From: Ottelia alismoides
Taxonomy: Eukaryota > Streptophyta > Magnoliopsida > Alismatales > Hydrocharitaceae
DNA: 64,000 bases
Direction: 5' to 3'
Assembly (NCBI GenBank): GCA_037367405.1
Contig: JAZKJV010001875.1
Coordinates: forward strand, 203,041-267,040
Under the pieces are notes generated by a model. It was not told the origin of the DNA. It saw nothing but the letters and a program-made list of their open reading frames with translations, and ran no database searches. Of this stretch, positions 55,067 to 64,000 are shown in pieces; positions within the stretch are counted from its first letter, which is position 1; each line of letters starts with the position of its first letter. Both the position numbers and the translations under genes were made by a program.

Positions 55067-56644
55067 TGTGTATATATTTCATATATACTTTAGCCATAAC
55101 TCGTACTTTGTGTGAGTGTGTTAATAAATAAAATGGCTAAAAATCACAAAAATTTAAAATTTTTTCATGTATATAAACCTCTTTTATCTTGCACATACAT
55201 AGCTAGTGTACAAAGTATTTTTGTAAAAATGATTTCAAAAATCTTTTGTGTAAAGCTTGTGTAAATATTTTGTATCAAAATTATGTATATAGTACAAAAT
55301 TTTTCCAAAATGTTTTGAAAATCAAAAAGTTTGCAAAAATCTTGTGTAAATGTTTGTAAATATCTCTTTGCAAAACTTGCACCTCATGCATCATTTATTC
55401 ATGATTTCAAAACATTTTTCAGAAATTTTGCATAATTGTAAAACATTTGTAAATAGCATCTTGTGTACATATATGTATATAGTTTTTCCTGGATAAGAGT
55501 TGACATTCAAACTAAGCCTGGAATTAAATTGAGAAATGGAGCTTGAAAAAGATCTTAATCCACTAAACTTTAAGAGGAACCTTATAGGACTTAGGGTTAA
55601 GGCTTTTCAGGTCCATAAGGACTTAATTCTTTGAGTCCACTAGGCTATGAGCATATGTCATCTTGATGAGCCTAAGTAGAGCACTTAACAACACACGCAT
55701 GACTCCTAGAGACAATGGCTTGACTTGCACCTGCACTTACACATGGCTCTCCACGGATGAGGTGGTGAGGAGGCAGTTTCCTTTGGCTTGGGGTAGCATA
55801 TGAGGGTAGTACTTCTAGGCGGAACCTCTCTTCTTCTTATAGTGAAGGAAGTGCACCTCAACTTGGTCTAGTGGTGATGAAGGTTAAAGACAGAAGCTGT
55901 GGGTTGCAATAAAGCTTCAAAAGAGGGATAGTCTACTGGCTCAAGAGGAAAATTTCTTATCTATGTTGCACCATGTAGATATGTTGTACAGAAGCACTTG
56001 AAAAAAAAATGCAAAAAAAAAAGGCAAAAAGAACTCCAAAAAAGTGGTGGGTCGGATTGAAAATTTAATAACCCCACCGGAGTGTACATAATCAAATAAA
56101 GCAAAAGCTTATGGTATCAATGGTACATCTCATGAAGCTTGCAGCGGGAGACTTAGCTACACTGGCTAAGCTTCCAAAACTCTATACTTCTACCCCCTCT
56201 TCTTGAGCTGGTTGCACTTGAACTTAGAAGGGAATACCCCGCTTCTCGAGGAAAGAGTTGCTAGACTGAGGCATTAGAGTTACCAGGTTGAGGGAGGTTG
56301 TTTCTTTGTTACTTCTGAGGTGGGGAGCCACATATCACTTACACCGCATGGAAAGATTCATGGTCATTAGAGTTTGTGTATGTAGACTTGTTCTGATCTG
56401 GTTTATTAAGGAGTCTTGCCCATAGATTGGTGGAACTTGGAGACTGTTGAGTTTTAAGCTTAAGTCCAAATAAGGTTCCGACACATTAATAATCCAAAGA
56501 TCTGATCGAGCTCCATATTTCAAGTTAATAAAGGAAAGTTTAATAATTCAACCTTGATCCATGTACATCCTCTTTTTCTTTTTCTTTTTCTTTCTTTTTC
56601 ACTTCTTTTTCAAATAAGTGTTTGCTAAGGGACTAGCAAAGTTA

Positions 56645-56656
56645 AGCATAGGGGGG
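56645..56656 (+). other. Polypurine tract of element 2
   Basis: AGCATAGGGGGG immediately before the 3' LTR TG. Confidence 0.85.
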
Positions 56657-57831
56657 TGATGAATACCCATTCATCACTCTTTATTCTTCTATTTTAGCTA
56701 CAAAAACCTTTGCAAATACATGTAAATATGTGTAAATACAAATAATTACCAAAAGCATGCATTGTGTAAAAAGATATAATTAGCATGTTTTTGTGCAAAA
56801 ATAAAAGAATAAAGAGTAAAAAGAAAAAGAGGGAAATATTTAAAATAAATATTGAGCAACCTAACCCAAGGGAGGGCTCAGCATGGGCCTGACCGCATAA
56901 AAGCCAAAGTAGAGGGAGATAGGAGCTCATGTGTACATACTTTTGTAAATAAATAAAATTATATTTTCCTCACCCAAAAATATGCTTGTATACATTTTGT
57001 ATATATTTAGAAACTATTAAAAACAAAATAAAAATTTAAAAATCAAAATTCCAAAAATGCCCTTTCACCATGTATATAGACCATCATCCTTTATTTATTT
57101 AACCCTATAAATAAATAAAATTATTTTCTAAACTTTTTGTAAATATTCTATGTTACATATTGTAAATACATAAAATAACAAGAAACAAAACAAAAATCAA
57201 ATAAAAAGTACAAAATTAAAAATACAAAAATACATTGTATAAATACCATGTATATAAATGTATACAACTATTTATTTCACCCTTGTGTATAAATAATTAA
57301 AATAAAATAAAAATACCATTTTTTTCTTTATTTTATGATGTAAATAAATAAAATATAAAATGGGCATAAAAATACATAAAAATAACAAATAAAAAAATCA
57401 AAAATTAAAATCTATACAGTGTACATATACCTATATATATAGCTACCCTATTTTTATTTCCAAAAATTAATTCAAAATCACTAAGAAATAGAAAAAAATA
57501 AAAGAAAAATATTTCATGTTTTGAGTTTTTCTTAATTCGGCCTTTTTCTACCTTAAATTAAATAAACAAAAAAATTAAAAACGTGGCAGCTCCTGATTGG
57601 TCCACGGGGGATTGTTGACCCCGGTCAACTCCCCCGCGGACTCTTTCCTTTTGCGTCGATTCGCGCCCGACCCGACTTCGTCGATTTCTCCACGCATCTC
57701 CAGCCTGTCGCCCCCGCGAACCCCGTGCCCGGATTCTTCGCCGTTCATCCGACATCCTCGCCGGATCCTTCGCCGTGGGATCCACGCCTTCCATAGCTGC
57801 CTCAATTCAACCCTAATCGGCCCTGTCTCCA

Positions 57832-57838
57832 TATATAT
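57832..57838 (+). promoter_or_regulatory. Predicted LTR core promoter (TATA box), 3' LTR of element 2
   Basis: TATATAT as in the 5' LTR; readout would enter element B's interior. Confidence 0.5.
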
Positions 57839-58091
57839 CCCGACCTCCGCCGCCTCCGCGCCTCATCTTTGGCTCGCCACTTTCATTCCCGTGACCTCCA
57901 GAGCAATCACCGAGGTGACAGCTCGCGTTTGCCCCTGTTGCAGTGAGGAGAGGGTGCCCCGACCATCGATCCGGCAGCTTCGCGCCGCCGTGCTCCGCCG
58001 CTTGCAGGAGCTCGAGCCTCAGGCCTTGACGCCCTTCGAGGCTACGACCAGGAGCTAGCCAAGCTCCAGCACAGTCTCCCGCATCATCCAG

Positions 58092-58401
58092 GTAGCCGAT
58101 TAGCCCTTTCCTTTAGCTTAATTTTTCATTTCGCCCAAATCGCATCTCCGATGAGTTCCCCTGATTCCGGCCATATCACGCACTTTATCGATCATTGGAA
58201 CCCATACACACCTTCGCCATCCTCCGACGCACGTTCTTCGCTCTTTCATTCAACCCAGCTCGCCCCGGAGCTGGGAGTCGAGCTCCACCATCCTCCGCTC
58301 GCCGGAGCTCATCCGCCCCGACCCACAGTCCACGTTCACTTCGCTTCTTCGGGTCGAGGCACTTTGCCCTCGACCCGCGAAGCTTCTGGTGCCTTTTGCA
58401 G
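58092..58401 (+). other. Putative intron in LTR leader, 3' LTR of element 2
   Basis: Same 310-nt GT...GCAG segment as 44356-44665 with unchanged splice sites. Confidence 0.45.
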
Positions 58402-60303
58402 GTCAAAAGGAGGTCATCTGAGCCCCCCTTACATCCAGGCCAGAAGCTCGTCGCCGCCGACCTCGCCGGAGTCCCCCCAGGGCTCGGCCGGGTCATCTGA
58501 GGCCTTCACCAGCTGCGCGACGTCACCGCGGATCTGTTCCGATACTTAGCAGCAGCTGAGGAGAACTACTGCAGGCGCACGAGGCCGGCGAAGCTCGCCG
58601 GCGGAGTGTTCTTCCTGCATCCTCCTTCACCGTCCGATCAGCCCCGCCGCTCCAGTCTCGATCCTGATCGTCCATCCACTGAGGAGCAGCAGCCGTTGAT
58701 TCTCTCGAGGGGCTGATCCGAACCGTCAGCACAGAGGAGAGAGGCCCCCAGCGCCTGAGCCGACCGATCACCCACGTGGCCACCTCTGCACCGTCGATCT
58801 GGCCCAAGAGCTGAAGAAGAAGAGCGCCACCCATCCAGAGCCGTCGGATCCTCCACGTGGCACCTATCGAGCCGTCGATAATAATAAAAGGGGTAAATTC
58901 ATCTTAGGCCCCTCTGTTTGTTTTATTTCATTTTAGTCCTGTAATTTTTAAATTAAGTTGTTTATTTTCTGGGATATTTGCATTAAGGACCTCGTACTTA
59001 CTTTATTTGCACTTATACCCCTGTCTACGTGGACCACGTGCTTCGTCACGTGAACTTTATTGGGTTATTTGCAATATAAACCCTGTAGTTCTGGATGTTA
59101 TGGATTGGATAAAAAGTTTTCTTTATTTGCATTTATGCCCCTGTGCGTGATTTAATTCCCCATGTGCGATATTTTTTGGGTTATTTGCAGATAAGCCCCT
59201 GGACTTTTGGTACTTGTTACCAATAAGCCCTCGGAACTTATTTTTTCTTACATTTGGGTCCCTGAGTGCCCCAGGCACGTGCTTGGCATGTGTTTTGCTG
59301 GGTATTTTGCACCAGACCCCCCAGAACTTTGGGTATTTGCACTTTGGTCCCTGTGCACAGTGCCCCTCCTTTATTTTTTGAATAAAATATCAAACCACCT
59401 CCAAATCCAACGAAAATTTGACACATGGCTCCTGCCATGGTGTAGGATTTTTGTAGATTTTTGAGGACATTTTTGATTTCATTTGCTATTTTTAAAAATT
59501 CAAAAACCCTTATTTTTGCTACTGTTTAGAGTCTAAAACCCCAAAAAAATATCAAACCCCTTTTAAAAATTCTACAAAAATTAGTTACTGTTTGTTTAGT
59601 GTTCCTTGATTTCTTAGCCAATTTTGGCTATTTTTCATTGAGTAAAAACCCTAAAAACTTAAAAACACCTCAAAACTCCTAAAAATCATAATAAATAATT
59701 TAAAAACTCAAAAACAATAATTTTGGTGCTCAAATTTTCCTTGTTTTCTCTAGTATACAGGAAAATTACCTCCAGGTCCCTTTGAGATTCTTAGATATTT
59801 TATCTTTGGGTTTTAGGCCTGGCTGGACAGTACCCCTTGCTTTTCGCACTGTTTGATTTTTAGGAAATAAAATAAACATCAGGAAAATCTCGAAAATTCA
59901 CCAAAAACATAAAAAAATATAAAACACATAAAAATATTTTTGTCTGAATTTTTGCTTGCTTTTTAATGCATTAAATAAATTGTTCAAGTTAATTGTTTGT
60001 GTGCTTTTCCTGTTTTCTTTATATTCCAAAAATCCTAAAAAAATATAAAAACCCTTAAAAAAAGAAAAAAAATACTCTCTCGGATTTCTGACTACATCGT
60101 AGGCCGCAAGGCCAATCTGTGCTCCTTGTGTTCGACCCTGGGTGCTATACCAGGTTAATCTCATAGCTAGGACCGCTCTCTTTTGTGCTCGATTAGTTTT
60201 ACATGTTCTGAGTGGTTGATTTTTCTTGATATACTCAGCCCGAGTGATTGAGGTCGCGACGACCATTTCTTTACCTTTACCTCTGTCGTTCGGGCGGTCA
60301 TCA

Positions 60304-60308
60304 GGGAG
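60304..60308 (+). repeat. Target-site duplication GGGAG, right copy
   Basis: Matches 42916-42920; follows the terminal CA of element 2. Confidence 0.95.
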
Positions 60309-61560
60309 GCAACGGATTTTGTATGATTTTGTGAGCTTATTTGTTCATTTATTCAATTGTTTGCTCATGTCTATGATTCAGTTATTTGTTTGGTTTTTAT
60401 TCCTATTTGATATTATTTGACTGCTCTGACCATTTCTTTCCTTTGTCTTTGATGCGAGGGACCGCCAAGCGAAGGAGGACCTCCTAGGAGGACCTATGCA
60501 CCCCAGCAAGGCGGAGTTGGCTCTTCTATGCCCAGCCAACAGGAGAGAGCATCAAAGGGAGAAGAAAGAGAATTTTTGAAGACAGTCTCTATTTTTATGC
60601 ACCTTATTTTATTATGTATATTCATGAGAGAGAGTGACACTTAGAATTTTGTAATAATACAGGACTCTCACAGGTACACTCTGACTCCCGAGGTCCATTG
60701 CCCGAGGGATTGTTCCCTTGGGGGCCTCGACGGTTTTGACGCTTTTTCTTTTCTATTTTTATTTTTATTATTTTGTGTGAATGAGCCCTCGCTTAGGAGT
60801 TGCTTGCCGATAGACTAGGTCCAAACACCCTAAATATATTTGCATGTACCTATAGTGCATTTTGGATCTAGGCAAATCTAAACAGTCGGTTCATTTATCT
60901 CTTAACCCCTGTTCCGTGAGCGAGCCCCATCAAGCGCTACTCCTGAACTCGAGCGTGTCGAGAAGAGGAGGGGTGAGCCAAGACCGGACTCTTAGGTTAA
61001 AGATAAGTGACCGACTTGTGGTGCTTCACGATAATAGCTACTACTATCCTAGGGCGATTTCTTCGGCTTGCATTTGCATATAGCATAGTTTTCAATTCTG
61101 TTATGCATCCCGCATGGAGAGAGCTGGGAGGCACTGTAAGTCTTCTTACTTAGCATGCATCATCGATTTCCGACTTGCATGGCTTTTCCGACCTTCTCCC
61201 TTTGTTTTTGCCACTTAGGATGCTTAATGGAAATTGGAACCTCAATAGGCACGTGCATTGAAAATACCCAAAAAAGTGATAACTTAAATAAAATCGGGAC
61301 TGCTAACTCTATTGGACTAAAAATAAAACATGAGGGATTTCCTTGTCTTGGGGAGAGCAACCCTCTCATTGTATACGTTTTAAGTGCTCACGTACATGCT
61401 AAGGAGTAGAGCCCAAATCCTATCAAGCCTCCTAAGTGTTTGTACAACTTTGTGAATCTCACCTGACTCTAAAAACCGAAAAGATAAATGACCGTCACCT
61501 GACGGTCTTCACTGTGTCGAGTAGGTGAATTGGGGGTTTTTCCTTGTGTATTGATTGTGA
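60309..61560 (+). mobile_element. Leader of element B (resumes after element 2)
   Basis: Directly continues B after its primer site. Recognisable leader words: CTTGGGGGCCTCGACGG (60718), the cassette AGCGCTACTCCTGAACTCGA ... AAGACCGGACTCTT (60933-60993) shared with element 2, TTGTCTTGGGGAGAGCAACC (61341), and CGTCACCTGACGGTCTTCAC...AGGTGAATTGGGGGTTT (61492-61540), which parallels the stretch just before gag in element 1. It has a possible donor CACT|GTAAGT (61135). No gag start follows where expected. Confidence 0.8.
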
Positions 61561-61929
61561 CTTGGAGTCCGTTGTGTTTCTCATCCATTATTAGAGTAAT
61601 CGGTCCCATCGTGTGAGTCATGCATTTTTCATCTTTGAGTCTCTCTATCTCTCTTATACATATATCTCTTCATTTGCATTGAGTCATGATATTGGCGCTT
61701 GAGCTCAATCATTCTTCGCCAAGCCCCTTGTTTGTCTCATCTTCATCACTTCCCTCGTATTCTCTGTATCATCCCCATCTTTTCCAGTTCGAGGAGAACC
61801 TGCTCTTCGGACCACCATTTTGACGGTGTTCCCACCTTGTGTGGAACACCCAATTTTGTCTATATCCTGATCTTCTTGCCCACCCCGTATCACCTCTCCC
61901 TTTCACTCGGGAATGCTGTGTAGGTTGAT
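61561..61929 (+). other. Element B interior, no gene seen
   Basis: CT-rich, non-repetitive stretch where gag should begin by comparison with element 1. The frame at 61699-61923 shows no gag features. It may be an unrelated insert or a degenerate leader. Confidence 0.4.
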
Positions 61930-62185
61930 GAGGCCCGCATCGAGGATTTTGACTCCTATCGATTATCTGTATAAGCCGGGCTAATGATATTGAGGATGCT
62001 GAGATGATTTGGTGAATTTGGCTTTGATATGTGCATACGAGCGTATTGAGGATTTTTGTGATGCATGATAATTAGGTGTGATTCTTTATTGAAGATTTAG
62101 ATCTCGCACACCGAATTGAGGATGTGATATGAAGCGATGATTTGGTGAGGATTTCATGAGTGTCGACTGATCCATCTATTTTGAG
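61930..62185 (+). repeat. Degenerate TTGAGGAT minisatellite in element B
   Basis: Five to six imperfect copies of a word near ATTGAGGATTTTGATG at intervals of about 35-55 bp (CATCGAGGATTTTG, TATTGAGGATGCTG, TATTGAGGATTTTTG, TATTGAAGATTTAG, AATTGAGGATGTG, GGTGAGGATTTCA). Confidence 0.55.
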
Positions 62186-62429
62186 GTTTTGGGCCATCTT
62201 GATTTCGATTTTGGAGGTACTATCTCGATATGTGCTTCATGATGACGTTGCCCCGAGCCCCCATGATTTCTCATCTGCCTGATTGACCCGTCCTTGATCT
62301 CCTGACGCTTTGATCCACCATGGCACCTAGAGGATTCCTGATGATATGTCGTGCCAGCTCAGCTTATTGGATTGACTAGAGGGAGGTTTGTGATAGACCT
62401 GATTATTTTCTCCCTCACATGATCTTATG

Positions 62430-64000
62430 CCCTCCTGATTGATGGATTCACAATATTTCGAGGACCTGAGACTCTATGACAGCATTCCCATGACCTTCAT
62501 TGACCTAGTTCGCATTTGTCCCCGAGGACTACCTGCGGGAAAATGCGGCAATTTCTTGGACTACGGTTTCATTCACCACTTGGTCGCCATTGTGATGGGA
62601 CCCGAAACCGAGTCAGATAATATGCTTGATTGGCCTCCCTCTGTGACCGTGTGCCCGATCTGTCAGCACCTGAGGCCAACTGTCAGATTACTCTCCTTGA
62701 CGGTCCTTGCAAGGCAGAGCTCCACTTTTCTGATTATTCCATTCCTGGTTCATAGCTCTCCGAGGGTTATCTGCGAGAGGCTATGACACATTATTGCTAT
62801 GATGGTCTCTTCTACTGGTAGATGGTCTGCCGACTATCGAGACTATATTTCTGTGGATCCGTCTGATGGGTCCGGCTCCTTCGAGCCCTTCTCTCTCCTT
62901 GACGACCCTCGCAAGGACGAGATTACTCTGATTATTCACTGCATAGCTCACATCGCTTCCCGAGGACTATCTGCAGACGGATGTGACACTTTCTTTACGA
63001 TCGGCTTCACTCATTTCCTGTGCCGCCACCTTGTTGGGGCACGGAGCCGATTCGTCTGATTTGTGCACTCGGTCTCCATTTCTGATTATGCACCTAATCT
63101 GTTGGGGCATGAGACCGACTTGTTTAGACTCCTTTGAGTCCGCTCTCCTTGACGGTCATCGCAAGGATGAGCTCTTATTATTCATTTGATTAGCTCGTAA
63201 CTCTCCGAGGGATATCTGCGGGAGACTACGACATATTTCAGATCTGATTGGTCTCTACTGTTGGTAGCCGATTTGTCGACTACTGAGACCATTGTGTGGG
63301 CCCGTCTGATGGACCCAGCTCCTTCGAGCCCTACTCTCTCCTTGACGACCCTCGCAAGGTAGAGACACATTCTGACTATTCCTTGCCTAGATCGAAGTAC
63401 TCTCCGAGGACTATCTGCGAGAGACTGCGACACTCTTTTTACGCTCGATTTCCCCTGCTGACTGTGTCTCCGATCTGCGGAGGACGAAACCGAGTCGTTT
63501 GATAGACTTGATTTTTGGTCCCCTCTTGAGTTGCCTATCCGATCTATAGATCATGGGACCCATCTGATTAGACTCCTTTGAGTCTGCTCGCCTTGACGGT
63601 CCTCGCAAGGATGAGCTCCTGATATCTGCTGTTTTCATGCCTAGCTGGCAGCATGTTCCCCGAGGGTTATCTACGGAACACTACCACATTCTTTACACTT
63701 TCTGGTCTCTTCTGCTGGTAGTCGATATGTCGTCTATCGAGACCTTATTTACTGGTGATCCGTCTGATGGATCATTGACGCCTTTGCGTCCGCTCGCCTT
63801 GACGACCCTCGCAAGGCCGAATCTTCTTCTGATTATTCATCGATTTGCATGTACCGCTCCCCGAGGGTTATCTGCGGGAGGGAACATCATTTTCTAGGTA
63901 CTCGGTTTCACTTCTGGTGTCTCCTGTCTGTTGGAGCACGAAGCTGAGTCTTCTGAGCTGTATACTCGGTCCCCTCTCTGATTGTGTATCCGATCTGCGA
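62430..64000 (+). repeat. Hairpin-rich tandem array in element B, runs off the window
   Basis: The landmark CCTTGACG(GT/AC)C-----GCAAGG occurs at 62695, 62897, 63147, 63340, 63591 and 63797: alternating steps of about 200 and 250 bp, so a higher-order unit of about 445-455 bp made of two related halves. Each half carries short inverted repeats: CCTTGACGACCCTCGCAAGG; GGTCTC...GAGACC enclosing TGGTAGTCGAT-TGTCGACTA; CTCCCCGAG...CGGGAG; GGGCCCGTCTGATGGACCC. Frames are short and unlike gag or pol. I count at least three full units. Confidence 0.8.

Larger units (their letters stand above)
54576..56644 (+). other. Non-coding 3' region of element 2 (pol to PPT)
   Basis: Same content as 14878-16925, with the hairpin series, AT-rich words, conserved 55490-56480 and a TTTTTC tract (56571-56610). 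Small indels differ from element 1 and break its minus-strand frame. It has an extra short insertion near 56084-56098. No gene. Confidence 0.8.
42921..60303 (+). mobile_element. Complete Ty3/Gypsy LTR retrotransposon, Athila type (element 2)
   Basis: A 17,383-bp element nested in element B with GGGAG duplications. Same plan as element 1: 5' LTR 42921-46568, PBS 46572-46589, leader, intact gag-pol 47838-54575, hairpin-bearing 3' region, PPT 56645-56656, 3' LTR 56657-60303. I count roughly two dozen LTR-LTR substitutions, so it inserted earlier than element 1 but is still young. Pol and the 3' region are nearly the same as element 1, while the GC block of the LTR is strongly diverged. Confidence 0.95.
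56657..60303 (+). repeat. 3' LTR of element 2
   Basis: 3647 bp, nearly identical to 42921-46568 with about two dozen substitutions seen, several of them clustered in the GC block (57712-57726, 58447-58450, 58566-58580). TATA at 57832-57838 and putative intron at 58092-58401 are both kept. Confidence 0.95.

Noticed and set aside
62430..64000. CRISPR-like or coding interpretation of the repeat array
   Set aside because: Repeat unit is about 450 bp with diverged halves, not short direct repeats with unique spacers, and it lies in a plant retrotransposon; frames are short and unlike gag or pol.

Overview
The window is repeat-dominated DNA from a flowering plant nuclear genome. The evidence is intron-bearing plant R2R3-MYB structure, Athila-type Ty3/Gypsy polyproteins, a tRNA-Asp primer site of plant type, and a plant L1-type LINE tail. 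A monocot is plausible, but nothing here fixes the species. The only host gene I can support is one three-exon MYB transcription factor gene at 26870-27829.

Layout, left to right. 1-3268 is the 3' internal end and left part of an LTR of an old Athila-type element (F). Element 1 (3269-20498, TSD CAGAG) is a young, complete Athila-type element of 17.2 kb inserted into LTR F, which resumes at 20504 and fades out near 21.9 kb. A decayed Ty1/Copia pol gene on the minus strand (21925-26650) is split by a 3.27-kb minus-strand solo LTR (E, 22919-26190, TSD GTATC). The MYB gene follows, then about 2 kb without recognisable genes, a 5'-truncated LINE (29852-31137), and degraded Athila leader and LTR pieces (31.1-35.4 kb).

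From 35.4 kb to the window end there is a nest of same-orientation Athila-type elements. LTR D is interrupted by LTR C, C by element B (5' LTR 39128-42899 plus primer site), and B by complete element 2 (42921-60303, TSD GGGAG), which landed one base past B's primer-binding site. B's interior resumes at 60309. It carries no gag within 3.7 kb but holds a minisatellite and a hairpin-rich tandem array of about 450-bp higher-order units that runs off the window.

Elements 1 and 2 each have near-identical LTRs, PBS, PPT and a single intact gag-pol frame of 2251 and 2245 codons (gag, protease, RT, RNase H, integrase, no env). They look capable of autonomous movement. About 2 kb between pol and the 3' LTR holds three hairpins plus a fourth unpaired copy of a motif, all ending in a G-run that resembles the true polypurine tract. 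Across at least six diverged LTR types I see the same layout: AT-rich U3 with a shared GAGATA block, a TATA box, 190-285 nt of GC-rich leader, a putative GT...GCAG intron (310 nt in elements 1 and 2), then a degenerate minisatellite. The conserved LTR intron, the hairpin/PPT-like series and the hairpin array of element B are the least ordinary signals. All comparisons were made by eye.
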